Assembly: GCA_940671915.1 (NCBI GenBank)
Contig: CALNVZ010000649.1
Location: forward strand, 8,283,721-8,347,720
Direction: 5' to 3'
DNA: 64,000 bases
Origin: Paracentrotus lividus
Taxonomy: Eukaryota > Echinodermata > Echinoidea > Camarodonta > Echinidae
Below the pieces are notes generated by a model. That model saw nothing but the letters and a program-made list of their open reading frames with translations, did no database searches and was not told where the DNA came from. Each line of letters starts with the position of its first letter. Positions within the stretch are counted from its first letter, which is position 1. This document shows positions 35,036 to 44,768 of this stretch, piece by piece. The translations under genes were made by a program, and so were the position numbers.

Positions 35036-35359
35036 GCCCATCTGAGTTCTACAGCCTGTCTAATGCCACTGACTACAGGGGAAATGTATCTGTTTCACGA
35101 AGCGGCCTTCCATGCCAGAAATGGAGTTCTCAAACTCCTCAAGAACACCGCTACGTGCCATCAGATTACCCTGATAATGGTCTTGGTGACCACAACCATT
35201 GTCGCAATCCTGGTGGTAGCGGGGACTTTGCTTGGTGTTACACTACTACTTCCACTCGTTGGGAGTACTGCAATATTGGACAACGACAGGAGAATTGTCA
35301 TGAAGGATCAACTCCTATAGAGAAGGAAAGTGTTACTCAGTCTACTACATTGGCACAAG
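35036..35359 (+). CDS. Kringle domain B, module 1, first cysteine lost
   Basis: A 324-nt exon, phase 1-1. It encodes GPSEFYSLSNATDYRGNVSV, SRSGLPCQKW, YVPSDYPDNGLGDHNHCRNP, GDFAWCYTTTSTRWEYC, then ENC and a Ser/Thr-rich linker ending TTLAQ. The position of kringle cysteine 1 is Phe (TTC at 35047-35049), whereas the paralogue at 38315 has Cys (TGC) in GPSECYS. The partner, C6 in ENC, would be unpaired. The lysine-binding Asp pair is absent (NPGGSGDF). SNAT and GNVS are potential glycosylation sites. The rest of the fold-defining residues are intact, so the domain may still fold or may engage another cysteine. Confidence 0.92.
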
Positions 35360-35830
35360 GTAAGACTCCGTGCTATTATTGGTATTGAGTTATTTTATAG
35401 ATGTCAAATGGGTTGGAGAAATGACCTGGCAGTATTGCACTGGCCATTCCTCAATGTTGATTATTGCATATCCTTCTAAAGAGCAAATTTTTGTTTTGAT
35501 ATTAGTCCGTTTCTATGTAACATAAAGTGTTACGATCAGTTGTAAGTATGAAACACCAATTCTGATGTAAGACCTTTATATGAGAAGTCCATGCAACAAG
35601 GATCCTGATTAGCTACTATCGAATTCCAGTTGATCAGAACTCACGAGGCCCAAGCTTGATATTAAATAAACCAGGTTCACCTGCTTCAGATAATTTATCT
35701 GGAGATAGAAACCGTCGAGAATATGTCAGGGATCATTCATTATGGTTTCCTGACCCTTCTAGAACAACTCAATTTAAACCTGCTATTTGATTACTATTTT
35801 TCTTTCATATGTGTCTTCATTCAACTTCAG
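35360..35830 (+). other. Intron between modules 1 and 2
   Basis: 471-bp intron with no recognisable element. The corresponding segment after module 2 (38639-39895) is longer because it contains the piggyBac-like MITE 39091-39839. Confidence 0.7.
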
Positions 35831-36004
35831 GAAATGTTAGAATTTGTGGCACATGCATGGAAATGAGCTCAAACAATCCAAGCTTTCAGCCCCCTTTGGA
35901 CCCAAATGCACCAACATGTGACAACCCAGTGGATACAGTGTGCATAGAAGGCATCAATAGCTGCATGACGATGATTGTGAACATGCACGTCACTATCAGT
36001 TCAC
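35831..36004 (+). CDS. LU-like domain, first half, module 2
   Basis: A 174-nt exon, phase 1-1, encoding GNVRICGTCMEMSSNNPSFQ, then PTCDNPVDTVCIEGINSC. It has all five N-terminal-half cysteines of the three-finger domain. It is very similar to the exon at 26778 and ends with a GTAAGA donor after a serine-rich stretch (TISS). Together with 36243-36518 it forms the second LU domain, separated by a compact 238-bp intron. Confidence 0.78.
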
Positions 36005-36242
36005 GTAAGAAGTAATATGATGCAATTAAATGGTTGGAAAGAGATAGAATCAACTAGTCAAGAAATTACTAGGAAACCAACTTAGTATCATAGGGACATG
36101 GACATTGTTACATTTATCATAAATTTCAATACTTTGGGATTAGAGTAAACACATTTCCCAAATGTTTTTTTTTTTTCAAATTTAATATCAGGATATATAA
36201 TAGTATTTTTATTCATAATTGTTTTTCCATTTTTCATTGCAG

Positions 36243-36518
36243 TTCCCATAACATTTATGCAGAAGCAGCGTCAGTGTGGATTTCCTACTGGAGTTGGTCC
36301 ATCTGGAGATGTTTGCTTATCTGAGGACTTGATGAACCAATATTCACAGGGTCTTCCTAATCCTGCTGATCTGTTTGCTGGATCTGGGCTGGGGTTGGTC
36401 GACTATAATGCCAGCATTTGCGTCTGCGACAGTGCGGATAGATGCACACCACCATCAGAAGATAATGTTTTTGATGCTGAATCTGAGCCTGAACCTACAG
36501 CAGTGCCTGCCGAAAATG
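36243..36518 (+). CDS. LU-like domain, second half, and linker, module 2
   Basis: A 276-nt exon, phase 1-1, encoding PITFMQKQRQCGFPTGVGPS, GDVCLSEDLMNQYSQ, YNASICVCDSADRCTPPS and the linker EDNVFDAESEPEPTAVPAEN. It keeps all five C-terminal-half cysteines. Compared with module 1 it has a short deletion in the loop before VDYN and an expanded Glu/Pro linker, showing that loops and linkers drift faster than the cysteine frame. Confidence 0.78.
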
Positions 36519-36813
36519 GTAATAATACATCATTCATCATTTAAAAGTGTCATGGCTAAAATTTAAAAGCAGAAGTAAAGATATGCCAAAAAGGTTGGCT
36601 TTTCTGCACGTAAAATATCAAATAATATTTTGACACATATGACCTACCGTAGTTGGTGTGCATACTGATTCTAAACCTGAGAATTATTGTTGTATTTTTG
36701 TAATGAAAATGTCAATATTCAAATATGAACTGGGGTACCTGTAGTTAGTAATTTTTCAGTTGTGTAAATGACCTGCTTCTTAATCCATGATCCTCTCAAT
36801 TTTCATAATACAG

Positions 36814-37092
36814 GAAGACCTGCCTGCAAGTTGGACCCTACAGGAGAGAACTACAGGGGAAACTTATCTCAAACATTGTCTGGTCGCACCTGCCAAAGAT
36901 GAACAGCCCAGTATCCCCACAACCATGGCAGGACCCCATCTGAATACCCTGGTAAGGGGCTTGGAGCACACAACTATTGCAGAAACCCAGATGATGTCTT
37001 CACTGCATGGTGCTACACCACTGATCCGGATGTTAGATGGGAGTATTGTGGTGTAGGTGACTTTGATCCAGAGTGTGCCATCACTCCCTCAG
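36814..37092 (+). pseudogene. Kringle domain A, module 2, with internal stop
   Basis: The exon has the same length (279 nt), phase 1-1 and splice sites as the module 1 exon and is nearly identical to it. The tryptophan codon after TCQR is TGA (36900-36902) instead of TGG (34511-34513). All six cysteines and the [17 protein letters not shown] block are otherwise intact after the stop, so the lesion is recent, an allele, or a base-call error. Because the exon is symmetric, skipping it would keep the downstream frame. If it is included, translation stops about 28 residues into the exon and everything downstream is lost. Confidence 0.85.
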
Positions 37093-38314
37093 GTAATATT
37101 CACAATATTGTTTACTTCTGCCATATAAAACCTTTTTTCTTTCAATTACTTTTAAAAAACTCATCAAAATGAAAGGGGGATTCTTCTCAACTTATTGCTT
37201 TAAACTAGTAAATTACTAGTAAATTATATCTATTCAATATGTATGGCGAGTATATCATGAGGATGGCTGGGCTGAAAGAAATGAACATTGGAATCAAGGT
37301 AGGGGGTAGACAAATCAACAACTTAAGGTACGCAGATGATACAACATTGTTAGCGGATAATGAGGACGACCTGAGAACACTAATCACAAAAGTTCAATGA
37401 GCAGAGAGCTTAAAAGCTGGACTGAGCCTCAACATCAAGAAGACAAAAGTAATGTCAACTGTACTACAAGATAATTTCAAGGTTGGCGAGGAAAATATTG
37501 AAGTTAATTTTGTCTTCCTCGGAGCTAAAGTGGAGAATGATGGTGGTTGTGCAGCAGAAATAAGACGCCGCATTGTGCTTGGGAAAACTGCAATGTCTGG
37601 ACTCACTAAAATAATGAAAGATAAAGACGTTAGCAAAACAACAAAAATTAGGATGGTATATTGTCATTGGTCTTCACTGTGGTACTGTTCGGTTGTGAAT
37701 GCTGGTCAGTGAGAAAAGCAGAGAGGAAGAAACTAGATTCATTTGAATTGTGGTGTTGGCGCAGATTATTAAGGATCCCATGGACAGCCAGAAGAACAAA
37801 CCGGTCAGTGCTTGAAGAGATACAACTATTCTCTTGAGAGCATGGTTGTCAAACGGAGACTTGGTTACTTTGGACACATTGCTCGATCAAAAGGTATAGA
37901 GCATTACATCATGCTATGAAAAGTGCAAGGCAAGAAAAGAAGAGGGAGACAGCAGACAAGATGGATGGATGGTGTGTCCAAGGAAACAGACACGTCATTG
38001 TATAATTTGTGTCAAATAGCCCAAGAGAGGAAAACTTGGAGAGGTTTTGTCCATGGGGTCACCAGAAGTCGAAGACGACTTGACGGCACCTAACATCACA
38101 TCAGTAAATTACTCTGAAGTTTGTTAAATGTTACATGTGTATCACATAACTCTTCTTCATCCTTAAGTTTTCTTCTGGAAATAGGCCCACATTGATCCAG
38201 AGTGTGCCATCACTTCTCAAGGTAATTTCCAATATTACTTCATCAAATTGAAAGAGAGATCCTTCTCAAACTTGAACTTAAACTAAGAACTCTTAAATCT
38301 CTTTATGAAAATAG
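37093..38314 (+). other. Intron of module 2 containing an RTE insertion
   Basis: 1.2-kb intron, equivalent to the 332-bp intron of module 1 plus the RTE copy at 37218-38102. It also carries the relic of the kringle-A exon end (about 38191-38224, TTGATCCAGAGTGTGCC). Confidence 0.75.
37218..38102 (+). mobile_element. 5'-truncated RTE-clade (BovB-like) LINE
   Basis: An 885-bp insertion with the C-terminal part of a reverse transcriptase. NNLRYADDTTLLADNEDDL (YADD at 37329-37340) is followed by AGLSLNIKKTKVMST and NDGGCAAEIRRRI. In other frames there is FELWCWRRLLRIPWTARR, LGYFGHIARS and a tail ending RSRRRLDGT. The WCWRRLLRIPWTARR and GYFGH blocks are typical of RTE/BovB elements. The frame is broken by a stop at 37398-37400 and by frameshifts. 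AGTAAATTACT is duplicated on both sides (37207-37217 and 38103-38113), marking a precise target-primed insertion. The copy is dead. Confidence 0.88.
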
Positions 38315-38638
38315 GCCCATCTGAATGCTACAGCCTGTCTAATGCCACTGACTACAGGGGAAATGTATCCGTCTCACGAAGCGGCCTTCCATGCCAGAAA
38401 TGGAGTTCTCAAACTCCTCAAGAACACCGCTACATGCCATCAGATTACCCTGATAATGGTCTTGGTGACCACAACCACTGTCGCAATCCTGGTGGTAGCG
38501 GGGACTTTGCTTGGTGTTACACTACTACTTCCACTCGTTGGGAGTACTGCAATATTGGACAACAACAGGAGAATTGTCATGAAGAATCATCTCCTGTAGA
38601 GATGGAAAGTGTCACTCATTCTACTACATTGGCACAAG
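38315..38638 (+). CDS. Kringle domain B, module 2
   Basis: A 324-nt exon, phase 1-1, encoding GPSECYSLSNATDYRGNVSV, SRSGLPCQKWSSQ, YMPSDYPDNGLGDHNHCRNP, GDFAWCYTTTSTRWEYC and ENC. All six kringle cysteines are present, unlike the module 1 paralogue. A Ser/Thr/Glu linker ending THSTTLAQ follows. The Asp-x-Asp lysine-binding pair is absent (NPGGSGDF), and AWCYT replaces the commoner PWCYT. If the kringle-A exon of this module is skipped, this kringle would follow the LU linker directly. Confidence 0.95.
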
Positions 38639-39090
38639 GTAAGACACCGTGGTATTATTGGTATCGGGTAATGTTAATAGATGTCAAATGGGTTGGAGAA
38701 ATGACCTGACAGTATTGCACTGACCATTACTTAATGTTGATTATTGCATATCCTTCTAAAGAGCAAATTTTCGTTTTATTAGTCCTTTTCCATGTAACAT
38801 AGAGTGTTACAATCAACAGTAAGACCTTTATGTAAGAAGTCAATGCAAGAATAATTGGCTACTATAGAATTCCATTTGATCATAACTCTTTATGTTACAG
38901 GGCCCAAGTTTGATATTAATTAATCCAGGTTCACTAAAAACTGCTACAAGGTTTTTTTTTAGTAATCTTGTGTAATTTAACTTTATGGCACCTGCTTTAG
39001 ATAATTTATCTGGAGGAAAGAAACAGTCAAGAATATGAAAGGGAATCATTCAGTATGGTTTTCTAACCCTTCCAGAACAAAAGAATTTAA

Positions 39091-39839
39091 CCCTAACCAG
39101 ACTGGGGGGCCATCATGGCCCCCCCCCCCTCGACATTTTCCGCGACCATTCCGCTGCGCGAAATTTTTTGATTGCGCCGCTTGCTGACTTTATACTTTCA
39201 AGTCTCGCACATCGTATGAAACTATTTTCGCAAAAATCGGTCATACCGTTACGATGCTGCATGATTTTCAAAAATATCCGTCAGACCGAAAACAGCTCAA
39301 AAATGTGATTTTGTGTACAAAGTCAATGCAAATGGAGTTTTCTCACCTTATTCACAAAGATAAGATTATTTTCTCTTTCATTGGCTGAAATCAATTTATT
39401 TTAGCATTATTATGCTTCAAAAAGATTCTTCAATGATTTTTGCAAAAAAAAACAAAGAAAGACATAAGAACCTCAAAAAACAATAATATGCATAAAGAAT
39501 TAATTTCGATACAAGAATTTTTTCCTAGTACAATTGTTAGGAATGCTATAAGGAATAATTATACACAAAATTAGCATTCTAGGACCTTTATTTTTTCAAT
39601 TAGAGCAAAAAGTATGATTTCAATGCATAAATTAGCTAATTAATCATATAAATTAAATCGACATTATTTCGGAAAAATTAACTGCGCAGTCTTGTAGATT
39701 ACATGGCACACTACTATCGTGCAAATTTTTGGCGCGATCGGCGGCCGAGATCTTAGGGGGGGGGGCATCATGCCCCCCCCCCCCGGCCCCCCCCCCCCCC
39801 AGTCTTGACAGCTACCAAAACACCCCAGTCTTATTAGGG
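39091..39839. mobile_element. piggyBac-like MITE, 749 bp
   Basis: Flanked by TTAA (39087-39090 and 39840-39843). The ends CCCTAACCAGACTGGGG and CCCCAGTCTTATTAGGG form an inverted repeat starting CCC, as in piggyBac-type elements. G/C homopolymers and GGCCATCATGGCC or GGGCATCATGCCC lie just inside. There is no transposase. It sits in the intron between module 2 and LU domain 3. A related copy in the opposite orientation begins at 44425. Confidence 0.75.
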
Positions 39840-39895
39840 TTAATAAGCCTATTATGATTATTGTGTGTTTCACATGTGTTTTTATTCAACTTCAG

Positions 39896-40069
39896 GATAT
39901 CTTAGAATTTGTGGCACATGCATGGAAACGAGCTCAGACAATCCAAGCTTTCAGCCCCCTTTGGACCCAAATGCACGAACATTTGACAACCCCGTTGATT
40001 CAGAGTGCGCAGAAGGCATCAATAGCTGTATGACGATGATTGTGAACATGCACATCACTTTCAATTCTC
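39896..40069 (+). CDS. LU-like domain, first half, module 3, one cysteine lost
   Basis: A 174-nt exon, phase 1-1, encoding GYLRICGTCMETSSDNPSFQ, then RTFDNPVDSECAEGINSC. The third cysteine of the LU pattern is Phe (TTT at 39982-39984), where modules 1 and 2 have TGT. Splice sites and frame are otherwise intact. Loss of a single conserved cysteine suggests relaxed constraint on this module, which also lacks its kringle pair. Confidence 0.75.
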
Positions 40070-40601
40070 GTAAGATATGATACATGACCTTTATTGTCAA
40101 GTTACAGAGATTACATTTTTTTAACATGACAATTGCCTGCCTCTAATGTTTGTTCAAACACTGTGGCCTGTATTCCGAACCAAAGACCGAGTGCATATTA
40201 GTTGAAGTTTGTACGGCTCTATTGTCCCCTCCTTATTAGACTACGGTAAAGGACTGCCTAATGGCATGTCTTCGCTTTAGAAAATGTGAGTTTTAGGTTC
40301 AAATTGATTTATTTGGGAGATCAAATAGTTTGTTAGATTACCTAGAAATGGTCTAATAATAAAGGTAAAGCATACGGTCACCACAGGCTCCAGAGCGCAA
40401 AAACAGCACCTTATATCCCATATGTCATTTTAGCCATTTATAATTAATTAGATGTCTCATGGAATTTGAATTATGGAAATGTATTCATTTTTCTAGTGGG
40501 GAAATTTACATCAGCTCTATAATCCCATATCTCCAAACAAGAAGTTTTCATCATTGTTCCCAATTATTCTTCACAATCATTCTATAAATTTTTCATTGCA
40601 G
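40070..40601 (+). other. Intron, LU domain 3
   Basis: 532-bp intron. A GCCTGTATTCCGAACCAAAG segment near 40167 faintly resembles the GGCCCGTATTCC element end seen at 56974, but no full element can be delimited. Confidence 0.5.
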
Positions 40602-40874
40602 AACCCGTAATATTTACGCAGAAACAGCGTCAATGTGGATTTCCCGCTGGAGTTGGTCCATCTGGAGATGTTTGCTTATCCGAGGACCAATTGATGAACC
40701 AAAATTCACAGGGTCTTCCAAATCCTGCTGATCTGTTTGCTGGGGTACCTGGGTTGGAGTTTGTCGACTATAATACCAGCATTTGCGTCTGTGACAGCGG
40801 AGATAGATGTACACCGCCCTCAGTAGGTGCTGTTGATTCTGAATCAGAACCAACGGCAGTGCCTGCAGAAAATG
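40602..40874 (+). CDS. LU-like domain, second half, and linker, module 3
   Basis: A 273-nt exon, phase 1-1, encoding PVIFTQKQRQCGFPAGVGPS, GDVCLSEDQLMNQNSQGLPN, YNTSICVCDSGDRCTPPS and the linker VGAVDSESEPTAVPAEN. All five C-terminal-half cysteines are kept. No kringle exon follows in the next 8 kb. The next exon is an SRCR domain at 48871, so module 3 is reduced to its LU domain or its kringle pair was lost to transposon insertion. Confidence 0.78.
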
Positions 40875-41540
40875 GTAACTATACAGCATGCATATATGTG
40901 TACATAGATGCCAACTTGTCCTTTTTGCAGGATTTAGTACTTTTTTACCCGATGTGACTGCCGCCCTTTACCCTCGGTAACAGGACAGAGTTTCAAACTC
41001 AAATACGCACCAACAGAAATATATTCACGCAAATGGTGTTGGCTCATGTGAAAATGTAGCTTTATTTCATCATCCCAACCGGACCATCAATAAGCAAGAT
41101 AAAATACTGAAACACAAACAAAGAAAATATACAAATAAATAACTTGGTTCAAAATATAAACAGTTTACAATAACGCTATACTGAAACCACTAACTAATAA
41201 TTCACTGAAACTATACATATCAAACATGACTAGGTGTATTCCAAAGTATTAACTAATAAAACGTCACTGAAAACATAACTCAATACATATCAAACTATAC
41301 TACCAAGGAACACAAATATTGGAATAATCAATGTGTAGGCAACTAATGTTTATGTATTCATATACATCTTTCTTTATAGCTACATGTAGAACTATTAACT
41401 CTGGACTCAACTTAATATTATAATCTAGACTTATCGAGATCATTGTAGAAACTAATTATTTGCGTCATAACTTATGACCACGGGTTAACTAAATGACATT
41501 AACATGATCCATCTTTCTCTTCAATATTAATACCTACAGA
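40875..41540 (+). other. Start of 8-kb intron
   Basis: AT-rich intronic sequence with no recognised element before the LINE fragment. Confidence 0.5.
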
Positions 41541-43090
41541 GTGGAAACGAGCAAAAGTTACTCCAGTATTTAAAGGGGGTGATAGAGAAGAAATGTCAAA
41601 TTATAGGCCAATATCGATAATTCCAATCATAATGAAAATGCTTGAAAAAGCAGTAAATGTTCAACTACTAGAATACCTCTCTGATAATGACATCCTCGCT
41701 AAGGAACAATCAGGGTTTAGGAAAGCTCACTCAACTAATTCAGTATTGTGTTATGTCAGTGATGTATTGTACAAAGAAATGGACAATGGTCGTTTAACTG
41801 GTGTTGTATTCCTTAGACCTCAAAAAGGCTTTCGATACTGTAGACCATGGTATGTTAATCGATGCACTGTCGAGCTATGGTATCACGGACATTGAGAAAC
41901 AATGGTTTACAAGTTATCTACAGGATAGAAGTCAATGCACAGCAATTGAAAAGTCATTGTCACAACCAAGAAATGTACAGTTAGGAATACAACAGGGTTC
42001 GATTCTGGGCCTCAATTGTTCTCTCTCTATGTCAATTCCTCTACCAAAGTCAGTGAAGAATGGAAAAGTAATGATGTATGCCGATGATACAATGCTACTG
42101 TATAGTGCTACATCAGTTGTGAAATTGAATCACGTCTTAATGAGATTTACTCAATGTAAATGTATGGCTTCGCGAGCACAGATTAGTTCTGAATACATCG
42201 AAAACCAAATACATGATTTTTGGTACACCCTCAGAGCTAAACAACCTCACAGAACCATAGATATCAATGTGAATCAAACACAGTTAGAGAGGTGTACGGT
42301 TATAAATTACCTAGGTGTTTTCTTGGATCAATACCTAAATATGGAATGATCACCTTGAAACGTGAACAGAAAATTGGGTCCAAAATATCACTACTTCGTA
42401 GCTTCGTCCATATCTTACTGAAGAGTGTTCAAAGCTACTGCAAATGCCCTATTATGCCACATTTTGACTACTGTAGTCCAGTGTGGTCAGATTGTACTTG
42501 AATCTGAAAAGTGTAATATCAAGCAGCAAAAAGAATGGGACGCAATTCTCAAGTAGATTCTCGAACACCGACTGTCGTAAGTTTTACGCAGGCTAAGATA
42601 GGTATCAATAGAGGAGACAGGTGGAATAATTTCAGAAACTCAAAGTCATATTCAATGCCCTGAATGGAAATTCTCCCAAATATCTCACAGACCTGTTTCA
42701 AATATCAGCCATGTTCATACATATCGTACTAGAAATTGCAAGCAGCTTAGGAATTATTATACCATGGGTTAGGACTGAAAAGGGGAAGAGGAGACTACAA
42801 TTCGAGGGCTCTCTCTTATGGAATGATTTACCCCAATCTGTCAGAATACAAACACCATTGCAACCTTCATCTCAACTTACTGGCGAATGCCAAGGTTATA
42901 ATTTCCCTAATTTGTGCATACCGTATGACACAACAACTTGAGTAATGTTTGTTTTCTTTTGAACAATGTTGCTTTTGTTTCTCTCTTTCCTTTACAGGGC
43001 CCCCTGGGAGAACAGTGCTTGACACTGATGGGGTTTACCCTGTTTAAATAATACTTTATAATAATAATAATAATAATAATAAAAAGAGTA
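41541..43090 (+). mobile_element. CR1/L2-like LINE fragment, broken
   Basis: Reverse-transcriptase blocks run in order on the plus strand: SNYRPISIIPIIMKMLEKAV, EQSGFRKAHSTNSVL, DLKKAFDTVDHGMLIDALSS, QGSILG and MMYADDTMLLYSA (YADD at 42077-42088). Between SVLCYVSDVLYKE and LKKAFDT a single extra base near 41815 shifts the frame. Further breaks follow, including one near 42020. A C-terminal WNDLPQSVR block precedes a GGCCCCCTGGGAGAACAGTG tail and an (ATA)n run at about 43060-43082. RT block order and the LP block fit CR1/L2-type elements, but the clade is tentative. It lies inside the 8-kb intron. Confidence 0.8.
43062..43082. repeat. (AAT)n microsatellite
   Basis: About seven AAT/ATA triplets at the 3' end of the CR1/L2-like LINE fragment, probably its tail. 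Confidence 0.85.
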
Positions 43091-44420
43091 CAAAATATAC
43101 ATAAGAAAACTTACCAATTGGAGGCTTTAACAGTCTACACCCTTTTATGAACTTTAAAGAAAACTTGATTTCCAACTTAGGAGTTCTATCTCTGACTCTG
43201 GTTCTCTACATCTCTCTCTTTCTCTGGGTAAAAACAGAACTAACCACTTCTAGCTTTTCCTCTCTATATCAGCTCACAAAATTAGGATCAAGCTGGACAA
43301 GCTAATTAAACCATTGTCTTTCTACTTAAAAAGGTGCTGGTACATGCCTGGTCTTAACATTAAGGCAAAAAATGAACTTGACCAACTCATTCAATTATAA
43401 CAACAAAGGGTTTTAACTTCTAAGAAACGCAACTGTAAGACTCTTCCCATTATATACTTTAACACTAAGTGTCTTCTATGGGATTTTATGAGGAAAAGGA
43501 TTAGTGGCAAGTTAAATGAGCAAAGTTACAGCCCATTTAATTGATTACAAACATGTATAATTTTATGAAAAACTAAATGAGCTATTTCTACAAATACAAT
43601 AATCTCACTGCACACTGCTGCAGTGACATGGCTCCTTTAACTGATCCCATCAGTTACAAATCATTATAAGTTTAACATGAATTAATAAGTACTGAGCAAA
43701 AACAAAGAATTCGCCAATCTAAATAGACAAGCAATATACAACATTAAAGAATACAACATGGAAAGCAAAAAGAGATGATAGATAGATAGAAAAAGATGAG
43801 TGATAGCAGAAAAAGTTCAAATAACCTATCATTTCAAATGCCCCGGCAACATCTTGTCGCCTGTCTCTTCCACACCTTAAGTCTGAATACAAGTACAATG
43901 TTCACTTACACATTGCAAAATTATGTTCATTACCATACTTCTAGTAGTACAAACTCTTATCATGCTTATAACAAACAAACTTATGAATGTTACCTTATAC
44001 ATGTAATTCAAGCTTTATGCATTTTAAGCAATTGATCAGTAAAAGGATGTAAGAACTTAGAGAGAAAGAAAGTAGAAGTTCTTAACTCACATTTTAATGG
44101 TATCATCTTACCATGCTTACTAAGTGTCTGTACTTGACAATAAAACTTAAAGTGAAATTGTCCTTAAATAACTTATTCATCTACTTTGCAAAAACTATAG
44201 CTACCTGATTAGTTTGTCTACATTCAACATTATCACTTGAATGATCAATAATTCAAAATGAATCCACTTTAAAACTCTTTGCAAGTACTCTGAGAAATGT
44301 TATCTTTACATTTTGTATTCCTCTTCTCTCTTCTCTTGCTACTTTTAATATACAAAATTTATACTCACATCTTGTATCTTACAACTCTCTATATTCTATC
44401 TGGCAACGATAAATAGAACT
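43091..44420 (+). other. Intronic AT-rich stretch
   Basis: No kringle remnant, RNA gene or delimited repeat could be found, although this is where a module 3 kringle pair would be expected. A (GATA)n-like run occurs near 43776. Confidence 0.45.
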
Positions 44421-44424
44421 TTAA

Positions 44425-44768
44425 CCCTAAAAAGGCCGGGTTATTTTTGCCATCTCACAGCCGGGGGGGGGGGGGGCTGATTAGGCCCCCCCCCCCCTTC
44501 AGATCTCGGCCGCCGATCGCGCGAGCGCCCAAAAAATTGGCACAATAGTAGTGTGTGATGTAATCTACAAGACTGTATAGTTGGTTTTTCCAAAATAATG
44601 TCTTTTTAATTTATTTGAATTAATTATGGTAATTTATGCATGAAATCATACTTTGAGCTCTAAATCATTAAATAAGGCTTCTAGAATGCTAGTTCTTGGT
44701 GAAAATATTCTTTGTAGCATTCCTAACAATTGTACATGAAAAAAATTCCGGTATCTAATTCAATTTCT
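44425..44768. mobile_element. piggyBac-like MITE fragment (inverse of 39091-39839)
   Basis: It begins with TTAA (44421-44424), then CCCTAAAAAGGCCGGG. Inside is GATCTCGGCCGCCGATCGCG and TGATGTAATCTACAAGACTG, which match the reverse complement of about 39690-39760. AGCATTCCTAACAATTGTAC matches the reverse complement of about 39525-39550. The right terminus was not found: the sequence passes into the minisatellite at 44768. Confidence 0.7.
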
